DNA from: Nemertoderma westbladi
Lineage: Eukaryota > Xenacoelomorpha > Nemertodermatida > Nemertodermatidae
NCBI GenBank assembly: GCA_032718475.1
Contig: JAUCBJ010007698.1
Location: 23,432 to 87,431 of the forward strand
Reading direction: 5' to 3'
DNA: 64,000 bases
The translations under genes and the position numbers were made by a program. Positions 10,282 to 21,113 of the stretch are shown here, in pieces; the stretch's first letter is position 1; each line of letters opens with the position of its first letter. A model generated the notes under the pieces. The model searched no databases, was not told the DNA's origin, and saw only the letters and a list, made by a program, of their open reading frames with translations.

Positions 10282-11576
10282 TTGATATTATTTATGACCG
10301 GAGGTGGAAATTCATCCCTATGGTCATCAGCCGTGCGATGCAGTCGCAAGTCGGGTGGTGTATCTAATAGATTAGTCATCGGAGACACAATGTCGGGTTC
10401 ACTGTTCCTATTTGGTCTTGGTCTGAGGACAGGGATGCGTCACTATCACTGTCGGTTTGGTCAGGGGTAGTCAAGACGTCCTCTTCTGTCTCTATGATCT
10501 CATTGCAAAGTGGGTCGCTAAATTGCAAGTGTTGGTGTCTGTACTTGTCAGTCCTTTTCATTCTAATAGAGTTTTCCGGGAAGGCCCTGTGCAGAAACAT
10601 CCCACTCTCGTCTGACATTGGTTCCGGATGTCTGGGTCGTTTCTCCAGAATTTCTAAGGCCTTGGGTACATTTTGGCCTATCACCATCTGTACGCCTGGG
10701 TAGTCTGGGGTAAAATGGGGAATATTATGATTACGTATCGATGATTACGTATACGATTACTGGTATCTTGTGGGGTGGACAGGGATGCCTTATAATACTT
10801 TGTCTCAATGGTAGATTGCAAACGTTTCATTATCACAGATAATGTTAGTTTCATGTCATGGCCCTGTTCCCTGGCGAACAAGGATTCGGCTAACTCTGTG
10901 TCTATGAAGGTGCCCGTACTTCCTGTGTCCATTAAGGCATTTACCACAACTACTTCCCGCATGGAGCCAGACTTGAAGCACCGGACACTCTCTGACTCCG
11001 GCATACTGAAATGACCAGGTGTTGGGATTGTTCTCAATTTTGAGACAATCTTCTGCTACGGGTTCCTCCTAGGTAAAGGCTTCATACACACTGACATGGT
11101 TACAACATTCATCGTCATCGGTAAACTCTCCAGGGTAGAATGCATCCGGTCCTTCATCAGATGAGTCTGTCTCACAATCGGTGAAGTGTACACGTTGGGC
11201 TATCTCTCCCTTCGGGGCCTGGTCTAGGTGTAGCAAAGGGTGACGGGAGCCCTGACACACCGGACACGTTTTTACATTTATTAGTCTACACTTACGTCGC
11301 AAATGTCCCGGTCTAAGACACAAGAAGCATGTCAACAAGTCCAAAGCCGTCTGTCGTCTCTCCTTTAGTGTCTTTTTTAAGAAGGGCATTACATTTCGCA
11401 AGTGGATATGTGTCTATTTTACAAAGAGGGCACTTAAGGTTGGTGGTGCCAGCTGTGATTGTATTATAGATCTTTGTGGTCGTCTTATGGTAATCCACAT
11501 ATGCTTTCTTGGGGGGGCTATTAGCCTTGGGAGGAGATCCTATTTGGTTTGCCTTGGCCGCTGTATTTATTTTCAC
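10282..11576 (-). pseudogene. BEL/Pao gag-protease relic, frame-broken
   Basis: Minus-strand fragments in several frames line up in BEL order. A cysteine cluster (CPLCKIDTYPLAKCNALL) near 11.4 kb is followed by a CCHC pair (CFLCLRPGHLRRKC then CPVCQGSRHPLLH) at about 11.25-11.33 kb. An A17-type protease with an intact active-site loop (ALMDTGSTGTFID) lies at about 10.9 kb, and then IGQNVPKALEILEKRP, also present in the intact element, at about 10.65 kb. At least three frame changes separate the parts, and no polymerase follows. It is the same type of gene product as the neighbouring element but a separate, older copy. Confidence 0.75.
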
Positions 11577-11940
11577 CTCTGGAGTTTACGTCACAGTAAT
11601 ATATGCTTTCACATCTCTCTGTGTCTGAACCAGAGTGATCAGAGAGACACTCTTCATAGTTGGTGACATAAGTGTATCACTTCCTGGTTGATTTCTTATC
11701 AGTGTTTTTCGTGTCTGAACGGGTGCTTCTTTCCCGGTTCACTGTGATAAGATACGTGGAGGTCTCGGCCTTCAAGAAACCTCTAAACGAGTCCATACCG
11801 GGGAAACATCCATGTTTAAGTTTAAGGGATTAATAAAGGCAAGGAAGGGTCTTTCACCACGTGGATATTTAAAAATTGAAGTTAGTTATTTACCATATGG
11901 CCATTTCACCCTCGCGGGCGTCTTCAGCAGTATATTCAAT
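11577..11940. other. Non-coding, nothing recognised
   Basis: No ORF or repeat that I can support. It separates the BEL relic from an inverted-repeat element. Confidence 0.5.
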
Positions 11941-11946
11941 CCACGA

Positions 11947-11993
11947 AGCTAAGGAAAATCAACTACTTTCGCTAAGAAAGATTTTCCTTAGCT
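11947..11993. repeat. Subterminal hairpin
   Basis: AGCTAAGGAAAATC (11947-11960) pairs perfectly with GATTTTCCTTAGCT (11980-11993) across a 19-nt loop. Confidence 0.75.
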
Positions 11994-12202
11994 GAGATGG
12001 TCTATTCATAGTGGGCTATTTTACTTGTATGGAGCAGATTAGTTTTTTTTGACTCCAGAAAAAACTAGCCTTTAAAAGTACCCTGAAATTTTGCATGTAT
12101 ATACTACTCGTCGAGGCGCATCTTTTGGGCTGGGTCTCATATCCAGGAAAAATCTGGTTTCCATGGCAACGGACTTAGAAAAAAGTCTATGTATTTCAAG
12201 TC

Positions 12203-12580
12203 AATATTTATAACTCTATTTGTAGGAAAACTATAATACATATATACTTGGGGTTTCTCAACTCAACTATAAGGTCCATAGCAGAGCCGACTGAGGTTCA
12301 ATAGAAAATCCAGTTGCCTTGGCAACTGGGCTAGACAGATGTTAAAATTTACAAAATGTTAATTTGAAGCTGGTAACTGTAGTTTATTAAAGTCTATATT
12401 ATTCAAGTCTATATTCATAACTCTATTCGGAGCAAAACTGTAATATATATAAACTTGGGGTTTTGCAACTCATCTATAAGGTCCATATACAAACCGTTCG
12501 AGGTTAATTTGAAAATCCAGCTACCATAGCAACAAGACTATACAGATGTTAAAATTTATAAAATGATAATTTGAAGCACA
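12203..12580. repeat. Diverged tandem duplication, unit about 195 bp
   Basis: Two copies sharing ATAACTCTATT, ACTTGGGGTTT, ATAAGGTCCATA, GAAAATCCAG and CAGATGTTAAAATTTA in the same order and spacing, inside the MITE-like element. Confidence 0.7.
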
Positions 12581-13068
12581 AGTTAATAGTATTATGACTT
12601 GGGACCAACACCTACCCCCACTATATGACTTATTCTGCATCCGAATTACATTGTTCTATTTTTCAGTTTCCCTGACAACCACTGCAAACAAACCGATGCA
12701 TTTTCATAGAAAATCGGTAATTTGGACATAAACTACAATATTTTCTGAAACTCGGTATATATGTTATCTGAACCACAATCTGGACTAAATCTTTTTTCAA
12801 AGGTTAAACCAACAGTTCCAGAAAACTGTAGTTTCCATGGGAATATAAGTTAATTATATTGGAAAATGCTACTAAACTACGCTAAGTTAAGCAACGAACC
12901 AAAGTGTGGCCGTTTGTTTAATTTTCCTTAGCTTCGTGGTTGCATTTCCTTTAGGAAATGCCTTTCTAGTTAAAATAGCGTTAAAATATAATTAAGAAGT
13001 ACAGAAGTTGAACAGTTCTCTGATAAAAATATAAGATTTCGATATGCAGTTAGTGTGTGCAGCAAAAG

Positions 13069-13869
13069 TTACTATGGCAATAACATTAGTTATAGAACAC
13101 CATATAAATGTTATTTAACTATTTTAGAACATAAATAAAATAAAAAATATAATGTTCTAGAACAGGTAGCTAGCTAGTTATTTCTTAATTTTAAATTAAC
13201 TAGTAATTTAAAAAAATTCCGATTTCAACTTTTAACAATTTGTTGCCAAATGTTTTAACATTTTATAAGTGCAGGCCATTTATTCTATTTAATATAGTAT
13301 AATGAAACTAAATCAATTAGCACTATAATTAATTAGTAAGGACGCCAGACAATAACATTTCACAAAAGTTCCACTCAACAGTTTCTCCACCGCCGTTCCC
13401 CGTTCGTTCCACCAATCGCCACGCCTCGTTGGCCCTACCCCAATCACTTGAGCCTCCAGCCGAGGGTGCTATTAACATTTTTATAGTTTCAAAAAAATCT
13501 TAAGCTCGTTAAAAAACACTAGCTACCATAAAAACAACATATCTACTAATGTTCTATAACACTTACCAATAATAAAAATATAAAAAATACCGTATTTTTT
13601 AAATTTAAAAAATGGTCACACAAGCTATACCTACTGTATGTTATAAAAATACTAGTTCTCTTAAAAATTACTAGCTACCTGAAATTATAACATTTATAAC
13701 ACTAAATTTAATAAAAAATTTTTAATTTTTTTTTTTTTTAATTTTTTTGAATTTTAAAATTTACTACCTATATGTTTTAGAACATGATATTTTATTTTAT
13801 TTATGTTCTAGAATAGTAAAATAACATTTATATGGTGTTCTAGAACACTACTTGCTTGCCATAGTAACA
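13069..13869. mobile_element. MITE-like element with terminal inverted repeats of about 100 bp
   Basis: The left end (13069-13170: GTTACTATGGCA, then AGAACACCATATAAATGTTA, AGAACATAAATAAAATAAA and ATGTTCTAGAAC) is matched in reverse complement by 13770-13869 with scattered mismatches. The interior is AT-rich and non-coding. Fragments of the same family (CACTAGCTA, CATATCTACTAATGTT) also appear inverted at 36.2-36.4 kb. Confidence 0.7.
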
Positions 13870-14108
13870 ACGATTGGCGATACTATGTTTGAAAATTGTA
13901 GTGGCATACGGAACCATTTACCCAATTTTTGAACATATATGATGATCCTAAGTTTCCAAGATATCCATTTTAACTCAAATTAACAGGATACAAATGATTC
14001 AATTACTATAATTCTGAGTTTATATGATACCAAGTTCCTTCCACATTATTATTCTATTTTATATTATTCTATTGAAATTGTTTTTCTTGAATCTGCTTTT
14101 CTGGGCTT

Positions 14109-14196
14109 TTCTTTCATAATTAGCACTTTAAAGCTTTTACGGCCCTCGTTTTGTTATCTCGTGCCGTAACGCTATAAAGTGCTATTTTATGAAGAA
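14109..14196. repeat. Long imperfect hairpin upstream of the fibrinogen-domain gene
   Basis: TAGCACTTTA and TTACGGC (14121-14142) pair with GCCGTAA and TAAAGTGCTA (14163-14183). Outer arms TTCTTTCATAA and TTATGAAGAA extend the stem to about 30 bp around a loop of roughly 20 nt. It lies 240 bp before the ORF and could be a small foldback element or a structured regulatory region. Confidence 0.55.
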
Positions 14197-14435
14197 TGAC
14201 GTATATCCTTATGGTCGGTTACACAAGCTATAGTAGTGCCAATTTAATTATCTGTAAAATCGAAATAAATATATTAAGAATATTCAATCCAACGGAAACT
14301 TGAGTCGAAATAAATATTTATCATCGGGAAAATAGAAAATCAATAGTATTATTAAGTAATTATGATAAAATAAATAAATTTACTGAGTGAATATGTTTCT
14401 TAAAGAGATTCGTAAAGATAAAACTATATCGAATA

Positions 14436-16013
14436 ATGAGGAAGAAAAAGAAAGATCTTCCAGGAATTCTGATACTTTCCATTCTCATGAAGTTACATTA
14501 CATACTGCTCCAGAATCTCTCTGACACAAACTTAGGAAAGGATAAATCTCCAGAAACCTACAACGCTTCAGAATATCCTGCAAACAGAACTGTACCAAAC
14601 GCAGATGGATATTCCTCCAGAATCCATCTACTGTATACTTCTCGAGAATTTCGCAAAACTTCACCAAAATTAGGAATGGCGATGTCTTCTGAAGAATCAT
14701 TCCATTCTGCTGAAGAATCTTACAGATATTCAGATAGTTTCAATTCTGCTGAAGAAACTTCCAGGTCTTTAGCTGGTTACCATTCTGCTGCAGAATCCTT
14801 AGCTAGTTACCATTCTGCTGCAGAATCTTACAGATATTCAGATAGTTTCCATTCCGCTGCAAAATCCTCCAGATCTTTAGCTGGTTACCATTCTGCTGCA
14901 GAATCTTTAGCTAGTTACCATTCTGCTGCAGAATCTCCGATGAAACCAAAAAGATTCCGTCTGTTGGATATGTTGCACAGTATGCGTGATGCTGGTGTGA
15001 AAAAGATTATCAAAAATAAAGGTAATGATATGATGGAAGCGGAAATGGAGAGGAGGGAAGCTGTCGCATATCCAGTGCCGCCTCCGGTGGATAAAGTGCC
15101 GACACACGAGGAATATGCTACGCTGGAAAGGCACATAAAGTTACTGACTAGAGTTATGGTGGCACTTTCAATAGCATTAGCAGGGTTTGTGTTTGCAACA
15201 GTTGCTTTAGCCGTAAACCAATCGTCTGCTGTTTGTAAGAGTAGTTGTATGACGACCCCGTTCATACCCACTGAGATTGGAAGCACTACAGTTTATGTAC
15301 CTCCTATATCTCGTAAACCGACCCTTCCTCCTACATCTCCTAAACCTACTACACTTTCAGCAAGTGAAATTGCGGACAAAATTACTAATCCGTGCTATGG
15401 AAAATCTGAAATACAGCCTGCCACTGGTAAAAATGAAATCATTGCTTTTGGTACCACTGATGAGTTTCTATGCGATGACGGATGGTTTGTTATTCAGCAA
15501 AAAAACAAAATACATTCAGACACCTTCAATTACGAGATGCTGACGCGTAACGGATACATTGCTGGGTTTGGAGACCTTACATCTGAATTCTGGTTGGGTT
15601 TGGGGAAGATCAACAAGCTAACTAAATTAGGGAAAGCTGTTCTACGAATAGACATGATAACATCTAACGGAGATGAATACTACGCTGAATATTCGACATT
15701 TAAGGTTGGCCCTGGATCTCAATATTTCAAGTTGACAATACGAGAATTCTCAGGAAATGTAAAAGATTCCTTGGCGGTTTACAATGGAAATGGTTTTACT
15801 ACATTTGACATGTACACAATATTTCCAAAAAAAGCCTATTGTTCCGTACAAGCAGAGTGTGGTTGGTGGTTCGGTTCGGACTGTAAAACTGCAAAAGTTG
15901 GCATTCTAAACGGAAACTTCAAATCGAAAATGGGCTATCGACCAAGATGGCATAAGAAAGATTCGAGCGTCTTAAATCCAGATGAGATCAAAATGAAAGT
16001 TAAATTCCGCTAA
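14436..16013 (+). CDS. Type II membrane protein with extracellular fibrinogen-like domain
   Basis: 525 codons. Residues about 80-170 are imperfect repeats of the type YHSAAES / YRYSDSFNSAEE. A basic stretch (KPKRFRLLDMLHSMRDAGVK) and PVPPPVDKVPTHEEYATLER follow. A single hydrophobic segment at about 240-261 (VMVALSIALAGFVFATVALA) has positive charges before it, which predicts an intracellular N-terminus. A Ser/Thr/Pro stalk leads to a fibrinogen-related domain at about 310-515: DGWFVIQQ, GYIAGFGDLTSEFWLGLG, LRIDM, YYAEYSTFKVG and CGWWFGSDC. Such domains bind sugars or acetyl groups in innate-immune lectins and receptors; the ligand here is unknown. The start is uncertain: ATGs at 14676 and 14682 (MAMSS) match the start of the related copy at 26537, while the copy at 28.8 kb has an ATG where this locus reads ATA (14424-14426). 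An ATTAAA polyadenylation-like signal lies near 16030. Confidence 0.75.
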   Translation: MRKKKKDLPGILILSILMKLHYILLQNLSDTNLGKDKSPETYNASEYPANRTVPNADGYSSRIHLLYTSREFRKTSPKLGMAMSSEESFHSAEESYRYSDSFNSAEETSRSLAGYHSAAESLASYHSAAESYRYSDSFHSAAKSSRSLAGYHSAAESLASYHSAAESPMKPKRFRLLDMLHSMRDAGVKKIIKNKGNDMMEAEMERREAVAYPVPPPVDKVPTHEEYATLERHIKLLTRVMVALSIALAGFVFATVALAVNQSSAVCKSSCMTTPFIPTEIGSTTVYVPPISRKPTLPPTSPKPTTLSASEIADKITNPCYGKSEIQPATGKNEIIAFGTTDEFLCDDGWFVIQQKNKIHSDTFNYEMLTRNGYIAGFGDLTSEFWLGLGKINKLTKLGKAVLRIDMITSNGDEYYAEYSTFKVGPGSQYFKLTIREFSGNVKDSLAVYNGNGFTTFDMYTIFPKKAYCSVQAECGWWFGSDCKTAKVGILNGNFKSKMGYRPRWHKKDSSVLNPDEIKMKVKFR

Positions 16014-16742
16014 ATCAAATCAAATGAATGTAATTAAATCAAGTAATTATTTTACTTTAGCAATAATGTAAAACATGAAACCCGTTTAGTACGGTGACGA
16101 TGCGAATCTCCATTTTTTAGATAAGTTACAAAATTCGGAAAAGTTATTTTTAAAAGTTTCTTAGGTTTTCAATTTTCAAAATCTACTTAGCCTTTCACCC
16201 TCAAAATGTACCTGTCTAGAACTAATATCTGCCCGATTACATAAGGATGGTTCTAATTATTAATTACTCTATCGTAGATAATGTAGTTACTTTTATTAAT
16301 ACCAAACGAACTGAAATTAGCTAAGGTTGTTGTTCCTCTGTACACCATACAAATCTTAGCTAGAAATCTTAATTAGATTGTATGAAATATGAAACAGAGA
16401 GTTTTACCTCCCCATAGTCCTTTCATCAATCGTCTGAGCGCCTTTGGGTTGGGTAAGAGGGGGCTTGAAGGGGGGGGGGGGGGGGGGGGCGACTTTCCCA
16501 TCTTCGTTGATTTATTTGGGGTTTGGTTAAATTTCTTAAATAGCGATTTTGTGATACAGTAGAATTGCTCAATTTTAATTTTATTTCATAACTGAGCCTC
16601 GTGCTGCGCGAAAGCCACACGCACGTGTATAGTGATTATTTCAAGGCTTCCAAATATGTAAAAATATTTGAATGTGGTTGTAATACAGCCTCCAGCCTAT
16701 GACCCCGTAGGAATTTCTTATATGACTGAACAACCCCACAAA
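16014..16742. other. Non-coding, with a poly-G tract
   Basis: Presumably the 3' UTR and flank of the fibrinogen-domain gene. A 20-base G run sits at 16470-16489. Nothing else is recognised. Confidence 0.5.
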
Positions 16743-17335
16743 GATGTTTAGTACTACTACTACTACTAGGTCGAGCGAACTCGGACAGTGGAAATGAGAT
16801 CCTTCCAGGTTTCCCGATTCTCCATAGTTGTCGCAATTTCGTTTCTCCCAAGTTCAGTATCCCTTTCAAGTTGATCTATATATGTTATGGCCGGTCGTCC
16901 ACGACTACGCTTTCCATGAATTGGTTGGCAGAAAAGTAGATCTGTTATGCCCTCGTCTTTACTTCGCCAGCAGTGCCCACTGAATCTTAATCTGCATTCA
17001 CGGAGGGTGGTTGATACAGGTGGTATGTACCATAAAGCTCGGCGTTTGTCATGTGTTGTCTCCAGCTGATGTTTAGGGCTGCCCTTAGTAGTCTTGTGTA
17101 GCAACCATCAATTCGTTGTTCAAATGATTTAGTCAGTGTCCAGGTCTCACCCCCGTATAAAAATACACTTTCCACTGTGCCTCGAAAGAACTTAGTCTTC
17201 AGGTGCCTGGATAGATCTGATTTCCAGATGGTATCCATTTTTGATAGAGCTACAAAAGCCTTTGCTTTCCTAACTTCTATGTTCTTTTTGCTATTCTCTA
17301 TCCATGATCCAAGGTACTGGAAGTCGTTAATTACA
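16743..17335 (-). mobile_element. Non-LTR retrotransposon (LINE) 3' fragment, copy 1
   Basis: The minus strand encodes the end of a LINE reverse transcriptase in two frames: MDTIWKSDLSRHLKTKFFRG, SVFLYGGETWTLTKSFEQRI, LRFSGHCWRSKDE and GKRSRGRPAITYIDQLERDT. The LYG.ETW motif and the C-terminal GHCWR...RGRP pattern are typical of jockey/CR1-like LINE C-termini. The element is 5'-truncated and ends in a (TAG)n tail at 16750-16768 (plus strand CTA repeats). A frameshift near 17035 breaks the ORF, so it is dead. A longer sister copy is at 30.5-31.2 kb. Confidence 0.85.
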
Positions 17336-18200
17336 GAATGTTAAGTACAGCTATGGGACATTAAAAATAAAACAATCACATGAGCTCGTACGAGCTCTTT
17401 TAATTGAGAAGGGCGATCTTTTTCAATAATGTCGCACATTTAGTTAAATGATAATACTGGTTATAGGTACTGTTGCGTTACGTGTACATTTTGTTTTGGA
17501 TTAACTAGGCGGATTGTTTATTTTATTGAATGCCAATTTCTTGCGTGACTAGACAGCGCAGTAGCATTAGCTAGTATTGTGCAGTCTAAGCACTGAGATC
17601 GGGGGGGGGGGGGGGGGCGGGGTGGTTATGCGGGGAATGGGACAACTGTCGGGAGTTGGGATACTGTGAGCGGATCCAATTCGCTGCACTACCTACCGGT
17701 AAATGGGGAAAGTGGCTTTTTACCAATAGTTGGCTAGGTGACATTACCAATATAATGTCACCTAACAACCAACGAAGGAAATTTACATTGCCAGCCACAA
17801 GGAGAGATGAGAGGCTACAAGCCATATCAGGGGGACGTAGGGAGCTAGGTATCAGGGAACAGGGAGTGCCAAGGGAAGGAAGGATAGGTTAGCCAATGGT
17901 GGGGCAGCACACCATCTGATTGGGATGCATCCATTGGCCAGGCCATGTAGCAAGTAGCCATATTCCATATGTGTTAGTAATATAACCGTTGCCTTTATTA
18001 CCTGTTGTTCAGTTGGTTTGTGTAGAGCTGTGGAAACAAGATGGTTTAAACTGTCGTCCTCGTCAGTAACTGTGCTATTATTATATTCTGACTGTGCTAT
18101 TATTGTATTCTGACATTACGAACAACTGCCACTAAAACTCAGTTATTCTTTTGGGCTCCGGCCTTTCAGATACCACAAGCCTTTCAGCAGCCAGCGGACG
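17336..18200. other. Non-coding DNA before the gag-like element
   Basis: It contains a G tract at 17601-17617 and an inverted GAGCTC pair at about 17381-17396 that recurs at 63.4 kb. An LTR for the gag-like ORFs on the right might lie here (a doublet TGACTGTGCTATTATT occurs at 18087-18120), but no boundary can be proved. Confidence 0.4.
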
Positions 18201-18308
18201 GTGCGATGCGTATTACCCAAAAGCAAACACATCGGTCGGGATTCCCTCGCTAACTCGGGGATCCCGTCACAGTTTAAACCACGCTTAGAAAGTTTAAATC
18301 TCGCAACC

Positions 18309-18854
18309 ATGAGTGAACAACGAACGCCCCAGGGTTCAGAGAGGGGTGGAAGTCTGCCACAAACCCCGAGCGACAGAGACCAAACGATTCGGGAAGCAGA
18401 GAAGAGGCGGTACCGGCCCGCCACACCGTATTCGCTGAGGAATGACGATTCGGTGGTAGAGGAGGAAGGCGGATGGGTACAAGGGGACGAGAAGCCGGAG
18501 TGGACACGGGACGGGAGTGGCGAGAAGAATACCGGAGTCGCCAGCCAACCAGCGGCTACAGGCGGCGAGCGGCCCACCGGAACAGCAACGGTGGAGCCGA
18601 CGGTACCACGCCAGATGAGGAGAGGAGGCCAAGAAGTCGTGGAGGAGGACATCGGGACGAGCGATCGCCTACAACGGGCGTATAACGCCATGAGGAAAAC
18701 TCTAAAGGATGCTAAGATAGGAGGAAAGGTAGGCGAGCCCAAGTTGAATCGGAGACTCGGTGAGTGTAACAAACATTTTCACTACCTAGTCCGATTTGGG
18801 CAGGGGGAACTGGCGAGTGAAAGGGCAAGAGGTGGTCGCCACAGAACTGTTTGA
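18309..18854 (+). pseudogene. Gag-like ORF, first segment
   Basis: Opening ATG at 18309 gives MSEQRTPQGSERGGSLPQTP, followed by a charged, Arg/Glu-rich sequence and a short helical region (RLQRAYNAMRKTLKDAKIGG). The frame is also open upstream to 18201. The start MSE/MSD and the hydrophilic N-terminus resemble the two BEL/Pao Gags in the window, but there is no diagnostic domain in this part. The frame appears to shift near 18800, where the overlapping frame (18796-18987) continues with LFELWRSEIIPYGVVYIGPY. Confidence 0.45.
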
Positions 18855-18987
18855 ATTGTGGCGATCTGAGATAATACCGTATGGTGTAGTGTACATAGGG
18901 CCTTATCTGGTGGATGCGCGGGTGATTAAGTTAGTGGGATGGGCGGATCCGCACGACGCCGAACCCGAGGTTGACCCCGAGGATTAG
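18796..18987 (+). pseudogene. Gag-like ORF, second segment
   Basis: Short open frame overlapping the end of the previous segment, encoding ATELFELWRSEIIPYGVVYI and WADPHDAEPEVDPED. It probably continues the same broken gene after an indel. I do not recognise a domain. Confidence 0.35.
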
Positions 18988-19049
18988 GTGTCGTCGGTTA
19001 GTGAAACCGGTAGCAGGCACAATAAAGTTGGTAAAACCGGGAGGCGACG

Positions 19050-20010
19050 GGAGTCCGTCGCAACCGAAAAGTCTGCTACACCCTCCGCGAAAGCAAGAAG
19101 GGTGTTAGAGATAGATCTGGCGTGTCAGCTAGACATAGCTGCGTTAGATCAAAAGGAGTTATAGAGACAAATGGGTGAGGGGACCTTGTTGTTAGAGAGG
19201 GAGAGGGAGTTAGCAAGAGAGTGTAGAGAGATGGCCGAGAAGGTGGTGAGAGAGTGTAGGGAGAGAACCGCGAGGGAGGTAGAGAGGGTTGAGAGAGAGG
19301 TGAACGAGCGTAATGCAAGGGAGGCAAATGAGCGCAAAGAGCGAGACACGAGGGAAACAGAGAGGATTGAGAAAGATAGGGAGTCGGTGAACCAGAGTAT
19401 TAGAGAGGACAGGGAGAGAGAGATGGCTGGTAAGAGAATGCGGAATGATATGCATACCCAGTTGAGGGGGTTAATGCAGTATCAGGCAAAACAAAAGCGC
19501 CGATTTGAACTGGTGAAAATGGGTTTAACAGAGAGCGAAGCTGGTTCGGGAAGTATTTATGAGGAACCAGGGGTGATGGAAACTTTTGTCAATACTCCAG
19601 TTACAGGTACCGGACGACAAACACAAAACTGGTGTAACCGGACGGATGGGGAGGGGGGGGGGGGGGGGGGGGTAATTACAATACGTTTAGTAGGAATGTT
19701 AATATTAATAATACCGTAGTTGATAATCCTAATAATAACGAGGGTACATTTCTTACCGGAAATAATGTCTCCAAACAGACTGGTTCCTCTTCGGTCTGGA
19801 TGATTTCTACAGATGTAGTCATTCTTCGTGAAGGATCTACAGTTTGTATTTCCATAACTGAATATCCCAAAGGGATTTTGGGTCTCTGTAGAATGGCAGA
19901 ATGCATATTTTGTATGAAGACATCTTTAAAGATAGCGAATCCGGCACTATCTAATTTCTCAAAGGCAGAGTCTCGCAGGCTGAGTTTGGTCAGTGCGCGA
20001 TCTTTAAACT
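19050..20010 (+). pseudogene. Gag-like ORF, coiled-coil segment broken at a poly-G tract
   Basis: After a stop at about 19160, an open frame encodes a long Glu/Arg coiled coil (RERELARECREMAEKVVREC, EVERVEREVNERNAREANER) and ends LVKMGLTESEAGSGSIYEEP. This resembles the coiled-coil part of the BEL Gags here. A 20-base G run at 19653-19672 throws the frame off; the neighbouring frame then reads on sensibly (NTVVDNPNNNEGTFLTGNNV) to about 20010. Homopolymer slippage or a sequencing error could explain that break. No DUF1759, zinc knuckle or protease is visible, so the family assignment is tentative. Confidence 0.5.
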
Positions 20011-20803
20011 GACTGTCAACGTTCCGAAACGGAGTCAGAAAGCGCCTGAAACATTAAAATCGGATTAATTTGCTGTGTTCATCTAATTTTGTGAGTTTGG
20101 TTCCCAGGATTAAGGGGTTTGAGCGTATGGTTCGACTGCACATATCGGCTAACCATCCGGAAAGTGTGGTATTTTCGAATATGGTACAGTATAAATGGCC
20201 AAGAAAGGACGGAGGGTCACACTCATAAAACTATAAACCACTCCAGGTGCTCTCAATGGTCCATCGAAATATAAACGTGAATAATGGTCACCATAAACCT
20301 GTTGATAATTAAGCCGATTTCCCACTTTAAAATTCCATCCATATAACCAATATCACGGCCTGTTTCCATACAGTTACCTTTCCACCCCTTCATTCACCTA
20401 CAAACCACAATATTGCTAGCTTCCCTGTAAGCTACTGCCATCAAATAAGGGAGTGAGCGAGCACCCTATACAAACACACCCTTCCTTCTCATTGGAGCCC
20501 CCACACTATACAAACATTTCCTTCTTCCTTATTGTACCAAACCCATCCAGTCATTGACAAGGGAATATTTTGTAACTAATAAAACTCTATGGATTATCAT
20601 TGGCAGTAACCGGTTATTGGTCAGTTCAAAACAAACCAATATTAATCATATTTTACATGTGTTCAATGTAAATCACTGCATAAGAAAGGCAGGTTATGGT
20701 TAGGTGATAATTAGGGGTCAACTTCACATTGACCCCGGATACTGGGTTAAAAAAGGGCCACATTTGGATGGGAAAGTCAGTCAGTAACCACAGGCCTTAG
20801 TAG
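20011..20803. other. Non-coding, nothing recognised
   Basis: No ORF, LTR pair or inverted repeat that I can support. Confidence 0.4.
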
Positions 20804-21113
20804 ATGGCAGCCTCCGCAGCTAATCTAGACTATGCTCTTTGGTATTGGACCTACTTTGATCCATTACTGCATTCGCCTTTTCAGGAGTTCACTGGTGTTT
20901 GGGCTCATAGGTAAGGTTCCCGGTGAGGACTTAGCTTTGGCCGACCAGTCCTGGAGTGCTCGCGCACTCTGCCCGCTGGCTACTCAGTTCGCCTCAGGAT
21001 CAATGGTTTCCTTTGAGGACAGATTAGCAGCAATCTTCCCGGGTTTGACACTGTCAGATTACGGTAGTGCTTGCGCACTTTGTGGAGCGAAGCGACATTG
21101 GTTAAACCTCTAA
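20804..21113 (+). pseudogene. Unrecognised broken ORF
   Basis: ATG at 20804 begins MAASAANLDYALWYWTYFDP and runs 35 codons to GVWAHR, where the sequence CATAG-GTAAGG forms a good 5' splice site and the unspliced frame stops. The next frame is open through GKVPGEDLALADQSW and ATQFASGSMVSFEDRLAAIF to GSACALCGAKRHW. It could be a short first exon or a frameshifted retroelement ORF; I do not recognise the protein. Confidence 0.3.

Larger units (their letters stand above)
11941..12939. mobile_element. MITE-like element with 19-bp terminal inverted repeats
   Basis: CCACGAAGCTAAGGAAAAT at 11941-11959 is repeated perfectly in inverted orientation at 12921-12939. Between them is about 1 kb of non-coding AT-rich DNA with an internal duplication. 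A target-site duplication is not obvious. A second inverted copy of the inner repeat lies at 11980-11993, giving a subterminal hairpin. Confidence 0.6.

Noticed and set aside
18143-18772. Minus-strand ORF of 209 codons opposite the gag-like segment
   Set aside because: Ser/Pro/Leu-rich composition typical of the antisense of an Arg/Glu-rich frame; no domain.
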